The notes under the pieces were generated by a model, which made no database searches, was not told the origin of the DNA, and was given only the letters and a program-made list of their open reading frames with translations. The position numbers and the translations under genes were made by a program. From Anarhynchus alexandrinus (taxonomy: Eukaryota; Chordata; Aves; Charadriiformes; Charadriidae), in NCBI GenBank assembly GCA_008711295.1, contig VUYV01000177.1:1526509-1590508 (forward strand): a stretch of 64,000 bases of DNA. Direction: 5' to 3'. Of this stretch, positions 22,612 through 36,669 are shown piece by piece. Each line of letters starts with the position of its first letter. Position 1 is the first letter of the stretch.

Positions 22612-25600
22612 CAATGCATTTCAGACTTTCAAAACTTACTTCATCCTTGTCATGCAACTTCTTGCAATATTGATATTCATTATTCTTAAGTCTTCGCAAC
22701 AGTTGTGCTCACCACTACCAGTCACAGCTCTCAAGAGGCCGTTCAATGTCCTGAATATTTGCATTACAGACGAACACCAAGGCACTGTTTCAACATGTTG
22801 GGTGGACATGGAACGGAGGTCTTGCACTTAAACCACACAAATCAATGAGGCATTTCAAAAAGGTAACGTGAAAGATTTATTATCTAATTTGCAGGGTTCA
22901 CATACATTGCTTCCTAACAATAGTTTAATAGTGGTGTATAAAATTCAGGTTTTTTTAAATAATTCATCATATTCTGAAAGGATTTTGGTTTGCATTCTAA
23001 CTGAAATCTCAAGCTTGACTTCATACTGAAGTCTAAACACTGCCCCCCCACTCTAAAATCCTGGGTGCTTCCCATTTTTAGACCTTCCCTTAGACACTAA
23101 CTCCTCGCAGCTCACTGAGTGCTTTCAGCAAGCAGCTCACAGAAAGCCGTCGCCAATAACTGCGCTGACAAACCACTGGGACCAACAGCATCCACAATGA
23201 ACTGACATCCAAGATCCTACTTGTGTTAATAGCTGTTGATGTCTCTCAACCAGGGTTTCTCAGTGGCCAATATTATTTGCTTCTATTCAGACAAGGTCTC
23301 CATCCAAATAAGCAGTTCCCTCTGATCTTTTGCATTAAAAGGGCAACAGCTATTATTTTCCTATGACTGCCTCAATTGAAAGCAGCACAACATGCTAACA
23401 CAGAATTGGTAGCAATCATCTGATATGCAACCCCACAGCACTCTAATGATCATTCATCATTCAAAAATCAATTCAAGAGATGTGCCTGCTTTTAAATGAG
23501 GTACAAAAGCCACACATATGAGCTGCATTAAAGTTTTAAGTAAACAGTTAAAAGCACTGGGTTCTACAAAGCACCCCCCTTTCTTTTTTCTTTTTAAATC
23601 TCCATACTTACTTTTTCTTTTTTTAATCAGAGATTAACTTAACCCCAATTAAAACATATCACCTTTAAAATTTGGCAGACCTTAGTTTAAAACTCAAGTA
23701 TAAAATACTGTCCTTTTTCTCAGCCTTGAAGGTTTCCTGAACTTCTCAGTAGCCTACTGTGCTGGGCACAATAGGTATTATTCCCTTTCTATTGCAAGAA
23801 AAATGGAATTGAGGAGGTAAAAATCTACCCAGGTCAAAGCTCTAGAGCATAGTGAAATAAAGACATTCAGAGATTTATACTCTCAAAAAGTATTTGGGGA
23901 TAGAGAACCTACAGAGAATAAGATAAAGCCTGAATCACTGTACAACCTGGGTGCTTCTTCCTTTTAAGTAAACGCTGACCAGCGACAGCAGCCTAAATGA
24001 CAATGAACAAAAGTTAACCCTGGAAACCAGTCTTCAAATACATAGCTACACTTTCAAAAGACGTTAGCATTTAATTTCTTTGATAATGCTAGATTGCTAT
24101 TATTGTTATAAAACGATGCTGCAATTAAGGTCAGCTTACCTCACTGTTTTTCAGGCACGCATAAAACTCAATGCGTTGGCCAATACATAAATGGCCTAAA
24201 AATGTATTACCACACGTTTCCATATGCCGTTGCTTTTAGCCAGCAACATATAATTTCTGTCTGGAAAAGATATTGGCTATGGTGTGTTCAGCACTCCTGT
24301 CCAACACCACTCACCTATAAATCTGTGTTCCAGTACGTGGCAAGTGAAGACACTTCATTACAATACTTCACACTACCAGTATTTTACGGCAATGTATTCT
24401 CATGTCAAAAATACAGAAGATGTGCAACTTGAACTCATCAAATAGAATCCATCAATACAGCATCTAGGTTAGAAATCTAATTTATTTTGTGCATATACTG
24501 AACACTGATGGAAAAAGGGTTCAGCTGTGCGAATAAGCCATTTATTTTGTTGTCCATAAGAGTAACACTTAAGCCTAATCAAAAACTATGTATTCATTTC
24601 CTTAGACACTGAATGAACTTTTTGTCCACTGATAAGAACTGAAGATTCCCACTAGTTCTGCTTCCTCTGCGAGTCTATGAAAGTACATACTATCATAACT
24701 GTGCTACAAGATGCACAGATTGGTTGCTAAAATATCTTCCACATTTTCATAGATCTTAATCTAGTGAGAATCACCCTGTTTTCAGGAAAAAAAAATATGG
24801 GGTCTGGTGTTCTACATTATGAAAACAGGCCCCTGTAACTGTAATTCAGTACAAATTTCTGTCACAAGTTCAGGTTGTTGCTAACATGAATGTAGCAAAG
24901 AATTCACCTTGGATTCAAAACTAGTTGAAGACTTTTTCTACCCAGGTCAAGTTTTTCTTCACCGACACCACCATAGTGGAGGTGGGGGAGCAGAGCAGAA
25001 CCCTACAAACTGCTGGGGACTCCCTAGGAAGGGGTAGCTCTGTTTGACCTAACACTTCAGTGCACCTCCTACTACTACGCGGCATCACTGTGCTATGCTG
25101 CGCTCACCCACTTCTAGAATTCTCTATCTCCTGTCAGCCTGAGTGGGAAACTGAGTTTCCAGGGGGTTACTGCTTGTTTAATTCTGTTGGATTACTTCTG
25201 TTTTACTCGCAATATTTGAATAAACCAGAATACACTGAAGCCACTGCAGTGTATCCAAGTTCACCTCGTTTCACAGTTTCTGAGCTGTCAGTAGCTTCTC
25301 CCTTCCTCTCATTACTGAGCCTTAATTGACCAATACATTTCAATGACAACTTATGTTCCAGAAAGAAGAAAACTGGAAGTACTAGGACAAATCCCCAAAT
25401 GCCAGGACAATATGGTCCACAGCTCTATCAGGTAAATACAGTAAAAACAACAACAAAAAAAAGCCATCTGCTACTTTCAGGAAAACCTATGATGAAGCAA
25501 GCAATATTCCAGAGAATATCCCACTTGGGAAATAGCAGAGTACTCTCTCATCTGAGACAGCCTCTCTCCTTTAGTAAACACAGTTGAGCGTTAATCAGGC

Positions 25601-28600
25601 TCACCTGAGCCGGGGGTTCTGGCAGCCAGAAAAGTGCTCTTGTATTTCTACTTTATCTTGTTAAGTGGCACCTTAAAACAGATAGAGCAATAGGATTAAT
25701 GGTTATTTTACCTATCTACCTGAGGGCAATACATACAAAATAAGCACAATAGGGATCTTCTCACTTACAGGAAGAGTTCAGCAGCATATTTCAAGAAGGC
25801 AGGGGTTTGAGACAGAGTGGTTAAGATGATCAGGAAATTTACATCTGAACTAAGATGTAAAGAAATGCTAAGGATTTTACTCCCCGGTAGTTATTTTGAA
25901 TAAATCAGCTTCGCTCAGCAGATGTGATTCCACAACACCGAAAAGCCCCCAAGATCTACAGGAACCCCCTAAGTGAACAGTTTAGCATTAATTATTTCCC
26001 TTATTTCTGAATTACATATTTGTTTCAGTAACATTTTTATACAAATTAAATCTTAAAAATTTGGACTGCAGATCAAAGACTCAGGAAGAAAGCTTTCTTC
26101 AGGGAAGAGTGCTTTGCATTGCGCATTAGATGTGTGTCATCTCGCCCCTGTATCCTATGCTTGCTCTGAATCCAGGTCGCATAGGAAATTACTGTAATCT
26201 ATCTTTCTTTTCAACTGGACAATCACTGTATGAACCAATTTTAGTTTTAATTGTCTTTAGTGACTAATTTACCATAGCTTTATACTGCAGTAACATATAA
26301 ATGCACCTATCAAGCAAGGCTGCAGCTGCTGGTACGAATTTTCCCAGAGCTCAAATAAAATCTCCTGGGAGTAACAAAACCAAATAAAAGGTTGAAACTG
26401 GCAAAGGGAAAACTCGTCACAGATAGTGACCAATCCCTGCTTGTGGGAATGTTAAACAAGTCAGACAGATATGTATACCCTACTGAGCTGAGATTTACTC
26501 GCTAAAGTAATTCAGAAATGCATCATCTGTTGGAAATGATAAAGTTACACAGTTTGCTACCTAAAATTCCTTGGTTTTCCCCTCATCATTTAAGCTCTTC
26601 AAGTACTCTTTCCTTTTGGCAGCTAACAAGCACCTAGTTCTCATGAAGTCTAACACTAATGAAGGATTTTCTTTTTTCCTCAGCTACAGCCCTGAGATGT
26701 GCATTATTTATCTTGCTGGCTTGGTAAAATAAGGGGAGTTAATAAACTGTGTTCTCCAATTTTTCACCTTCTCCAAAGTAGTACCTCCCCCGCAAAAAAC
26801 AACCTGTTGCTTATTCCATTGTAGTTAAGGAAACTTTCTCTTCATCACTGAAGAAACCATAAACAATTTCCACGGCAGCTACAATCTTCATTACAAATAA
26901 ACTAATTCTCCACCTTGATTCCCATGGTATTTCGAGCAGATTAGCAATAAAACTGACTACTCTTTTGTTCTACATTGAAGTGATCATTAGCAAGATGATA
27001 AATAGTCCCCTTGAATCTTGCAAGAGGCAGCAGTAATGAGGCTGTATACAATTAATGTACACCATCGCATCCTTTCTGCAGTGATACCAATTATATTTCC
27101 TTGATTTAAATAATATTGTTCTTGTCCTGATGATCCACCCCCACAAAAAAAAAATTGTTTTACTCAGCTAGAGTGGAAGTTTCCCCAGTTATTTTTTTTC
27201 CTGTTGAAGTTCCACCACGATGAAAAGCTCACATCTTCTAAAAGTAATCCAAGTAATGAAACTTGCACAGGGGACCTTGGGATTCTCACCTCTCCTTCAC
27301 TTCAGTCAAACACTGGCAATGCTACACACCAGCATGGATAAACGCTCCAGCAGCAGCTGACAGCATTGAGACTACCGCCTCCAGTAACTATTTCAAAATT
27401 TCACAAATTTATATTTTACCTTTTCCAAGGGGCTACTACCCATGCACACAGAGCAACAACTTCATTTGTGCTTCCTTCAGAGTCCACATGCCATGAAATT
27501 TAGACAAAAATATTTGTTTCTTTTTATTTTAAAAGTGCTATTTAATAGACAAAAAGTTACCAAATATTAATCCATTTAATTTTAAACCACTTATTTTTTT
27601 ATTTAGACTTTAACTTCCCAGTCTTCTTTGGACCTCGCTTTTCTAGTGTGGCTTACCAGCAGGCTACAAATCAGTCATAGACAAAAATTTCCTTTGCCTC
27701 ATTCTGAAATTTACTGCTTTGTCTCCAGGAAATCTTCAAACGTTGCATGACAAATGGTCCATGACTTAATGGTATTTTAGCATACCACAAGTGTTGAAGC
27801 TGAAGGTTTTAAGCATTGCTGAGCCAGCCCATGGTTGCATTAAAGATTTAGCAATTCAGAGCTATAAACTACAGTTTATTCATCTCTCAGTCATAAGTTA
27901 AGTACCAATGCCTGAGCTCTGGAGTAAAACACTAATGCTAATAATTTTCATTTTATGGTCTGAGCTTTTTATCTGTTGCTTACATGTAAAATTGCAACCA
28001 AATCCATTTCAGAAAGGTTAAAGAAACGGAATAAGACAGGGCTGAGCTTTCTGCATCTTAAGATGAATTTGAAAAATAATCATATTTTCTGGTGAAGCTG
28101 AAATCATTTCAACCTCTCAAAAGAAGTGCATTTTTGTGTTGCTTCAAGACCAATCATTTATTTTCCATTTGAGCAAACCTCAAAATATAGTGAGATTTAC
28201 CTAGAATGAGCACACATGGCACCGTGATCCTGCTGCATTCATACTTTGTAGAAACAGAAAATATGCAACTGGTTTGGGAGCTATGCACACATTTTGCTTT
28301 CTGCTTATTGCAAGTGGTTGAAAAAACTAACACTATGCAACGCTACCTCCTGTCCCACTTGGCTGGCTTTTAAAAGTATTAACGCAGCCACTATTCCAGA
28401 ATCTGTGATAAGACAAACCTACAAATACTCCATGGCTAGCACAGAAGATGCTGGTAAATGTTTCCCACTTCTGTTTCCCACTAGCAATGCTGTGGCCCAT
28501 GGTGCAGACAGAAGGCTGTAAGATAATCATGCAAAGGAAGGATGGATTTTGATTATGGCATGAGAAACGCATAACTCACTTTCCTTTTCTGTCAGAAGCG

Positions 28601-31075
28601 TCTGGACAACTCATTTACTATCTTGGTATTTCAGACACCACAAATCTCAAAGTCCATTCGTGTATTAGATGCATGCTCTGAGGACCCAAAAAACAGCATT
28701 AGAGAAGCTAGCTCTTACAGTCATGAGTTTATATAAGTACAATGGATCAAATATATTGATATTTACCACTGTTAACTTTGTAAAGTTCTGAAAAACAATT
28801 ACATATATAATATCCTATCTTCCATTGTCCTCTGATTAAGATATGACAGATGTTACAGAGAAACTAGATAGTCAAAGATGGGAGCACTAGTTTACCTTAT
28901 ATGTATCTTTACAATTTTTTGTGATTTATAAGGCTGAGGAGAGTCATTAGGTTTTCCAGTAGGATGTGGAACAAGTAGGAAGTAAATTAATGCAAATCCT
29001 TGTGGATATAATAAACCTGAAGAGGTCAAATATTTATTGACTTCAAAATGGTCAAACAGAATCAAAATGCAATCCAACTCATATAAGAGACACAAGACTT
29101 CTAAAATTCCCTCTGTGAAAATTATTCATAATAGACTTACATTTAACATTCAATTCCATAAAATGACAAACTGCATTTAGTGTGAAGATCTAAGGTTTAC
29201 TCTCAAACTATTTTTAAAGCGAGCTTATACTGAAGTATGACTTTACAAATACAAAATAATCTATGAATTTCACCACTACTAGACCAACTGAAACATGCAC
29301 ACCTAGCAAAAAGAAAAAAAATAGAATCTGCCTGCCCACACCAGAACAGCAATGACAACAAGAATTCCTTTGTAATTATGCTACTAAAGCAAACAGGCAA
29401 ACTTTTCTCTGAATCCATAGCTATTACCACAAAATGCATCACATCATAGCTATATAAGCATTTATTTATGCCATATATGTGCTTACCTATTGAGACAAAG
29501 CCCACTAACATGAACGAACAGACTTCTATCAATTCTATTAATTCCAACTGGCAATGGAACATGCAGGAAATAGAAGCATACTAAAACTCAGGAAAGTTGG
29601 GCAAGTCATCATAGAAATATTGACACATATCACAAAAAATTAGCTGACTTCTGGATGTTCAATTAATATTCCAAATTTAATTACTGACAGTCAGCTGTGA
29701 CACCATTTTGTCCTTGCAGCATTATCAGACAGATGAAAATAAAGCAGAAAAAAATCTGCTTTAAATTAGAAAAATATAGTTTCACTTATCAGTTGCTTTA
29801 ACTTTCATTCCCAGAGGGGGACGAAAAAACCAAAACCATACAGCTGAACTATCTACTCACTTTCTTATACATAGGAATATAAACTTAAATGAAACTAAAT
29901 AAATATTTTACAAATACACATTGTATTTGTTCATTTGCATGGTAAGCATTTGTAGGAATAGAAAATGAAATGGTTATTTCAAAGATTGCACCCACTTCAA
30001 AAAGTTCAGACCTGATAGGTATCTAGCAATGTCATAAAATGTGCAACATGCTAATGTATATGAGAGCATATATTACTGCACCTACAAAAAAGGACATAGG
30101 AGCAAAACAGTGGAAGTAAACCCACAACTGAAGAATTTGTTGCAGTACTTGTGCAGAGATGATGTTTAAGTGTCATGGTCTCTCACATCTTGTTTGTATG
30201 TAGAATCACTGTAAAAGTGTCAGAGCTGGCACATTAATAGTTGTGGGTACGTGTTAGACTTTGGAAATTAGAAATTCAAGTTGTACCAAAGAAGCAAATT
30301 CTGTTAGAATACTATCTTTGACCTTTCCTAAAGGCATTAATGATATTGAATGTATAACATCCATCATCTGAAAGAAGCCTCATTTTCAAAGCCTCCATCA
30401 CACGTGGAAGAACATACTCCAACATGTATCAATCCACTCATACGAAATTGTCCACCATGTTTTTTAAAATCTGAGCCACCTTTTGATATGCTACCTTTCT
30501 TGTAGTCATGGACCTCTCAGCAAAAGACAGCTAAAACATCCATTCACAGGTATCTTAGCTGAAAGACAGCTGGACACATTTCCCATTGCCCACATACAGT
30601 GTATCTGACACAAGCATAGCCCTTGTTTTAGGGTCATGGTTTCCCGTCAAGGTAAAAGAAGTAGGCATGTGAAGAGAAGAAAACAACTTAAAAATTTATG
30701 AAAAGTTAAACAATGCAGCATAAGCCAGGAACTGTCCACAAAAGTATACCAGAAAAATCAGTAATAAAAATGAAGACAAAACCAGAAGCTGATCAGAACT
30801 AAGTAAGTACAGCAGAGACGATTGCTCATTATTTTATGTCAGTAATGAGAAGAAGCATAAGATCATTAGGCAATACAATGTGACAAAACATAAGTTCAAC
30901 CTGCAGTAGGGATTAAGCATGCAAAAAATCCAAATCAATCAACTGTGAAATGGAGATCACCTGCTATTCAGAGAACTGTAATACTAGAATTCAATTTTAG
31001 AGAGATGTATGAAGATTAACATTTGTTTAAACTCTGCTGAATCTGCCAAGGAAGACAGCTTCATCTAAACAGTGG

Positions 31076-31081
<6 letters not shown>
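22612..31081. other. Unassigned AT-rich sequence
   Basis: No gene is recognised. Small structures include an 8-bp inverted repeat at 26153-26186. A 70-nt block at 25362-25431 is flanked by cag and gtaaat and open in one frame (including QMPGQYGPQLYQ); its upstream pyrimidine tract is weak. Patches near 27000-27130 look non-random but carry no identifiable element. Confidence 0.55.
26153..26186. repeat. 8-bp inverted repeat with 18-base spacer
   Basis: The arms tcctatgc and gcatagga are perfect reverse complements. The stem is too short for a typical microRNA precursor. Confidence 0.8.
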
Positions 31082-31109
<28 letters not shown>

Positions 31110-31147
31110 CCCCCAAAAAACCAACAAACCAACCCCAAACAAAAAAC
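31082..31147. repeat. (AAAT)n microsatellite plus A/C-rich tail
   Basis: About five aaat units (31083-31104) pass directly into an A/C-only stretch (aaaaaaacccccaaaaaacc and onward). Such compound tracts often grow from retroposon poly-A tails, but no retroposon body is visible upstream. Confidence 0.85.
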
Positions 31148-34100
31148 TTGTGAATTAAGGCAGGAGAATCAAACTTTTAGTCTTGTAAAGAAGCAACCTA
31201 CTGTTTAATAACACTAAACAGTCCTAAAATGTCCACAGGAGAGAACACTTATCCTGAGTACTTGGATAATTCTGAAAGTCCTCCTGGGTGGCTGCATTTT
31301 TAGTTGCCTAGATACTTCTAAAAGGTTGTCATATATCACACATTTTTGTTTACTTTCTTCTTATAATAATAACAAAAAAAAACCAAAAACAACTTTCTGA
31401 GTCTGGAAAGGTTATCAATGTATAGATACTTTAGTAGTCTGACCCTCGTCTAAGAAAGGGTCATTATCTACAAAGCTATCCTAATTTCTAACCATGCTTC
31501 AGTGGTTATTATTGGTAACTACAAAGAAACAGAATTGTTGAAGCACGAGGCTGCACAGGCTGCGCATCCCCAAGGAACGAACGGCAGCTGTGGCGGTTGT
31601 GTGGGCCAGAGCCTCTTTCATATTGTAATACTGAGAGAATTTTGCAGTGAAGAAATCAGGTCTGGGATAATAGGGTAAAAGGGCAGCTATAAATTTAGTT
31701 CTGCACAGTAACAAGAAATATAGGACAGATTTAAGATAGAAAAACAGACCTGAATACTAATGAAACTGTGGTAATGGAGTAAGACCAGACAGGAAGATTG
31801 CCAAAAATAGCTCTCAGTGTTATCTTCTGAAAATAGCTTCAGATCAAACCATGAAAATCACTGAATAAAAATTCAGAAGCTTTTCTGACTGAAAATCAAA
31901 GGAGGCAAGATAGCAGCGACACTGCTGAATAACAAAATAACTATTAATTCGGGAATCCAGAATCACAAAGATCTGAAGATCATCATACACCTTTGCAAAA
32001 TTTCTGGCCCCAATGGCCTCTCTAAGTCATTCACTTATGGCAGTTGCGGCAAAAAGACTAAGAGAGACAATAAAACATTATAAAATTCAAGGAACTCTTA
32101 GTAGCAGCTCATTTTGCATTATCTTGGTCGTAACACGCTGGGAAAGCAGACCATTAATACTCTGCAAATAGGACTGGGTGCTGTTTTATTACAGGATGGT
32201 GTTCTAATTGTCGTTGCTGCTAGAGCAATCATTCATATTGGAAAGCACTTAGCCCAGGACTAAATAAAAGGCAGTTGCTCTGCTAAGACCTGTGAAAGGT
32301 TTCTTTAATATGTTTCTTTTAAACAAAGTACTTTGAGGAGATAATGTGAAGCAGATGTTTCTGAATTACCCCAGAGAATACAAAAAGACCTATTTCATCA
32401 TTATGTGGAATAAGATATTACCCAAGGCAAACGCTGGTAATAAAGTTTTCCCACAGGATTCCTGTTGATATTAGGGATATTATCTTACCCCAAATATAAC
32501 AAGAACTTAATTTTCATAAATGAAGCAAGTACACAAATTTGCTGGAAGGCAATAGCAAAGACATTAAAGCACCTTTGAAAAACTAACATGTTTCCTACAT
32601 AGTTTACAAGTTGCAATGGTTTCTGTAACTTCTTTGAAGAATGTCCTCAACTCTAACAATTCCAAAACTCAAAGACTTTTTTAATGCCTAAGAAATGGGG
32701 ATTGCTTTGATCCTAGTCATTCCAAAGAAAGTCCCATAAATGCCACATCCTATTCCACACATTCCTCAAGTCTCCTGACTTCATTGTTCTGTGATTAAAT
32801 CTGGTCAATTAGTCAGCCAAAAAAAGCCCAAAGCTATTTTTGAGGCTGGATTCTGTGGGAAATCTCATGACAAGTTCTGCTCTGGAGAGGCTGATGTGAA
32901 GGGAATAAGGAATTTTGAGTCAGCAGGGGTTTGAGGTCATTCTACATGAGCACTTCCACTAAGGATGCTACTTTTCTTTTTTGCCAAAACATGGTAGTTT
33001 CAGGTGAGGGAACCACCAAGCCAGCCAGTTTCTCCACAGGAACTCCAGGAGATTAATGTGAAAATTCTGTGTAGGAGAAACTGATCCTCCCTTCCAGCCT
33101 GGGTAACCAAACGAGCCAGACCATTCCCCACCCTCACCCACTCTCTTGCACAGAGGTATGGCTGAGGAAGGTGGGCAGTTCACATGCAGTCATTCAGTCT
33201 GAGAAGACATTACAATCACAGCAGTCCAAGGGCTGTTCGGACACAAGCGAATCAGCTTGAGAACTGGGAAGTCACAATGAGTACCAGGGAGACAATTACC
33301 TCACGCTTCCTTCCATTTATGTTGAGCACATCTGATGCAGCAACCAGACCAAGTAATTATCCTTTAAAAAGGGACAAGGCATAGCAATGAATGAATATAT
33401 ATTGTCCATATAAATCAGCTTTAACAGTTTTTATTTTATACTCAAGGATCTGTAAACAAATGACAGTAACTTTCTGCAATGTCACGGAGGGCACTGCATC
33501 TCATGAACTTGAGATTCTACACGTTTCGCAGGTCCAACATCAGGAAGCAGATTTGGACCACAGAGCTCTAGTATATGCTCATTTAAACTAGACATTACAA
33601 TCTGCTTAAACACTTGCTTAGAAAAAACAATCAGCCAGCTGCAAGTCTGCCATTGAACCACAGAGCATAGCACTCATCAATACACCATTTGTAAAGGAGA
33701 CCTACATATAGCCCTGATTTTTCCTGGGCATCAGACCCCTGCCCTGCTTTCACACCTCACTCGTTAGTTTACTTTTCCAGTCATTTGCAAATATAACTTC
33801 TTAATATAAACTGTGGATTCTGATCCTCAAAACCATCAAAGTCAGTGGAAGCATTTTGAGGCCACAAAAGATTTCCTAGGGGATTTAAAACATATAAAAC
33901 CTTTATACAAGAACTAGAACAGAAAACCCATTCCATGTACTTTAAAGAACTAGAGAAATAGTTATTGTTAATATGGCTTAAATACTTAAATGTTCTATGT
34001 TTGTAAGATATGAAAAAGCATCAGCCAGTGTATGATAATAGGAGCATAGAAGAAAAATACACTATTGTCAGGTAACTATGATGCAATGTTCTCTTACAGA

Positions 34101-35632
34101 ATTTCAGAGATATTAATGCAACACAGAAGAATTATTGCTGCCATAGTGCTGTGGGAAAGTTAGTATGACGATCACAGCTTTGGTTTTATTGTTCTCTGCT
34201 TATTTGAAACAAAAAAATCCACTTTTTTCTTTTAGACAGTTTTTTCAGCTGAAGATACAAAAACCAAAATGACATTTCCATTCTGAGATTAATGGCTACA
34301 TATTTTTGAACAAGCAGTTCTGAATTTTAATCTATTTCAATGCATTATTTATATTTACCTAATCACTTGAAAAATCCTCCCTCACTCCCATCCTACTATT
34401 TTCCTAAAGCAAAGGAAAGCAATATTTCAGGAAATTACTTTGTACTTTTAATAAAGAGGTATTTCCATATTAAAAATCTGGGGAGCAACTACAATCATAA
34501 CAGAACACATGGTTTCAAGGGAGTATTTGTTATATTATAGAAAGAAATTAATAAACAAGTTGGCCTTAGAACTAAATGAGCTAAAAAACCTTTTAAGGAT
34601 GACAGTTAAGTTTATTACAGCATAGTCTACAGTCATTTCTCTTGCATGCATATATGTTGCTGAAGATCCAACAGGATTTTATGAGAAGCACTGATTAAGC
34701 AAAAATTGTTTACCTTTTTAAACATTATCTACCTATTGCACAGTTTATAAAATATCTACATTTTTATTTCCCCCAGACCTATTTTTTTGAAATGCTATGA
34801 TCCTTTGAATCATTATTTCTGTCATATATAAAGGCTTTAAAAAAGTATGAACATGCAGAAATAAATGTACATTTTGTCCTTCCTTTTGAGCTCTTGGCAA
34901 AAACCATGTTTTCCATGGAATCAAGGATATCTTTTTACTTCAAGTCAGTCACTGGATGATTTTAGCAGGGATCATTAGGTGATAGAGGTATTTATGTCTA
35001 TATCCCCTGTCTATATCCCCTGACTAAAGCTGCATATGTTGATTCCATAGTCTGGTGAAAAAGTAAAAACGTTCATAGATACAGTTGAACAGAACTTTAA
35101 TTTTAGAATTTGATTCTTCAAAATATTCCGAAAAAGCATATGCATTGCGATTACCTTGGGAACTGCTACGCTACCTCAAAAACAGATGCAAAACTAGGAG
35201 AGCACTAATTACAGAATAAGGGCCCACTAAATCAGATTTGATACTATGGCACTCTTGTTATTGACATTCCTGTAAGTTTAATAGGGAAAAGTAAATTCCT
35301 AGCAGGCAAATCATATTTTGTACATTAATTTATGGCCCTACATGGTTGAACTTAACACCTTACCACCTTTTACTAGTAACAAAATCAAGCAGTGACAACC
35401 AGTTCTCCCACTGTTGGTTTATAACTGGTTTCAGTATGTTTCACACAGACAATCAGAGTTACAAAAGCAGAGCCTCTTGAGCAGTGCATTATGACAGGCT
35501 ACTTTCAAATAATGACCTCATAGAATAACAGCTCTCAGTTAAGGTGGCGACATCTCGCTCAAGTGTCATTTTAAGAACCTGGAAAACATTATTTCAAATG
35601 TCAACAGGAATGAGGAAGCAAGAATTAAGAAA
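31148..35632. other. Unassigned AT-rich sequence
   Basis: I see no gene or recognisable transposon. A 13-bp tandem duplication lies at 34995-35022. Open frames are all 71 codons or fewer. Confidence 0.6.
34995..35022. repeat. 13-bp tandem duplication
   Basis: The unit tgtctatatcccc occurs twice without mismatch, followed by the first two bases of a third unit. It is a recent-looking slippage duplication. Confidence 0.9.
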
Positions 35633-35637
35633 GGCAA
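35633..35637. repeat. Left 5-bp target-site duplication (ggcaa)
   Basis: The bases ggcaa directly precede the LTR's terminal TG and match the five bases directly after its terminal CA. This marks a genuine retroviral integration. Confidence 0.92.
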
Positions 35638-35857
35638 TGTCCTCGTTTCAGCTGGGATAGAGTTAATTTTCTTCCTATTAGCTGCTGTGTTTTGGATATA
35701 GTATGAGAATAATGTTGGTAACACATATTGTTTTAGTTGTTGCTAAGTAATGCTTATATTAAGTCAAGGACTTTTTGAGCTTCCCATAGAAGCTGAGGGA
35801 ACATAGACAGGACAAGCTGGCCAGAGGAGTATTCCATACTACAGACATTATGCTCAG

Positions 35858-35866
35858 TATATAAAT
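35858..35866 (+). promoter_or_regulatory. TATA-like element of the solo LTR
   Basis: The sequence tatataaat is followed by a G-rich stretch (gggggttggccggg) within the LTR, a position fitting the U3/R boundary. The older LTR has caataaaaac at the homologous place, so the box is degraded there. Residual promoter activity is possible but not shown. Confidence 0.6.
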
Positions 35867-35930
35867 GGGGGTTGGCCGGGACAGGAATCCATGATCACTG
35901 CTCAGGACAGGCTGGGCAATCAGTCACCAG

Positions 35931-35955
35931 GTGGTGAGCAATTGAATTGCACCAC
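35931..35955 (+). other. Hairpin in the R/U5 part of the LTR
   Basis: The arms gtggt/accac and gcaatt/aattgc nest around a single g, with a 2-base bulge (ga) on the left side. It lies about 70 bases downstream of the TATA-like element and so would be in the transcript. The old LTR has a hairpin at the homologous position (5143-5165) built from different bases (aagtga/tcactt, tgc/gca). Confidence 0.6.
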
Positions 35956-36123
35956 TCATTTTGTATATTCTTTTACCATTATTAATATTTTCTTTTCCTT
36001 TAATGTCTTTATCTCAACCCACGAGGTTTTTTTTCTTTTTCTCTGTCTTCTCCCCTGTCCCACTGGGGGTGGGGGGAGTGAGTGAACAGCCAACTAGTTG
36101 CCAGCTGGGGTTAAACCATGACA

Positions 36124-36128
36124 GGCAA
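36124..36128. repeat. Right 5-bp target-site duplication (ggcaa)
   Basis: It is an exact match to 35633-35637 and directly follows the LTR's terminal CA. Confidence 0.92.
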
Positions 36129-36669
36129 CTGCTTGAAAATGTTTCATAAGAACAAAAACAAGAGTCAAAGAGAGAAATTCTTAGAATTCTGTTTTAGAAA
36201 AACCTTTTCTGTGGTCCATATAGGTTCACATTGTTTTTCCACTTTCTGCTGTAAACAATGGTGACACTTTCAGAACTACTAATCCCACATATACACACTA
36301 CAATACAGTTTCTTCCACTATAAATTCAACCTAAGGATTTCCCACAACTGCAAGTTAGACAGTAGCTAATTCACAACATTTAATTAGGCAGTTTGTATTA
36401 CAAATGAAAAACACAGATTTATAGGAAAAAAGTTTCAGCCACTAAATATTAGACAAGAAGACATACTCATTTGAGTAGCAGCTGAAATTATATTTCTGTC
36501 TTTATACTACGCTTTTTTCTGGAAAGTAACATCTTTACAAGTACAGTTACACTGTGATAATCCAACATATACAGGAAAAAAAGTGATTAGGACAGATCAC
36601 ACCTTTCCATCTCACAGATTCCTAAGCTGCTTTATAAAAAACAGACACACCACTTGACTGAAACATATT
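36129..36669. other. Unassigned AT-rich sequence
   Basis: I see nothing recognisable between the solo LTR and the CR1 tail. Confidence 0.6.

Larger units (their letters stand above)
35638..36123 (+). mobile_element. Intact solo LTR, ERVL-type
   Basis: This 486-bp element starts with tgtcctcgtttcagctggga and ends with ggggttaaaccatgaca, so it has canonical TG and CA ends. It is flanked by the exact 5-bp duplication ggcaa. A 5-bp duplication is usual for class III (ERVL) retroviruses, and the terminal sequences match a family I recall as abundant in birds. A TATA-like tatataaat sits at 35858-35866, about 220 bases into the LTR. I see no canonical aataaa downstream of it. No gag, pol or env remains on either side and no second LTR is adjacent, so the provirus was lost by LTR-LTR recombination. 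Sharp ends and intact duplication indicate that this copy is younger than the one at 4772-5328. Confidence 0.93.

Noticed and set aside
26153..26186. Inverted repeat considered as a microRNA precursor
   Set aside because: An 8-bp stem is far too short for a Drosha substrate, and no known mature microRNA sequence is present.
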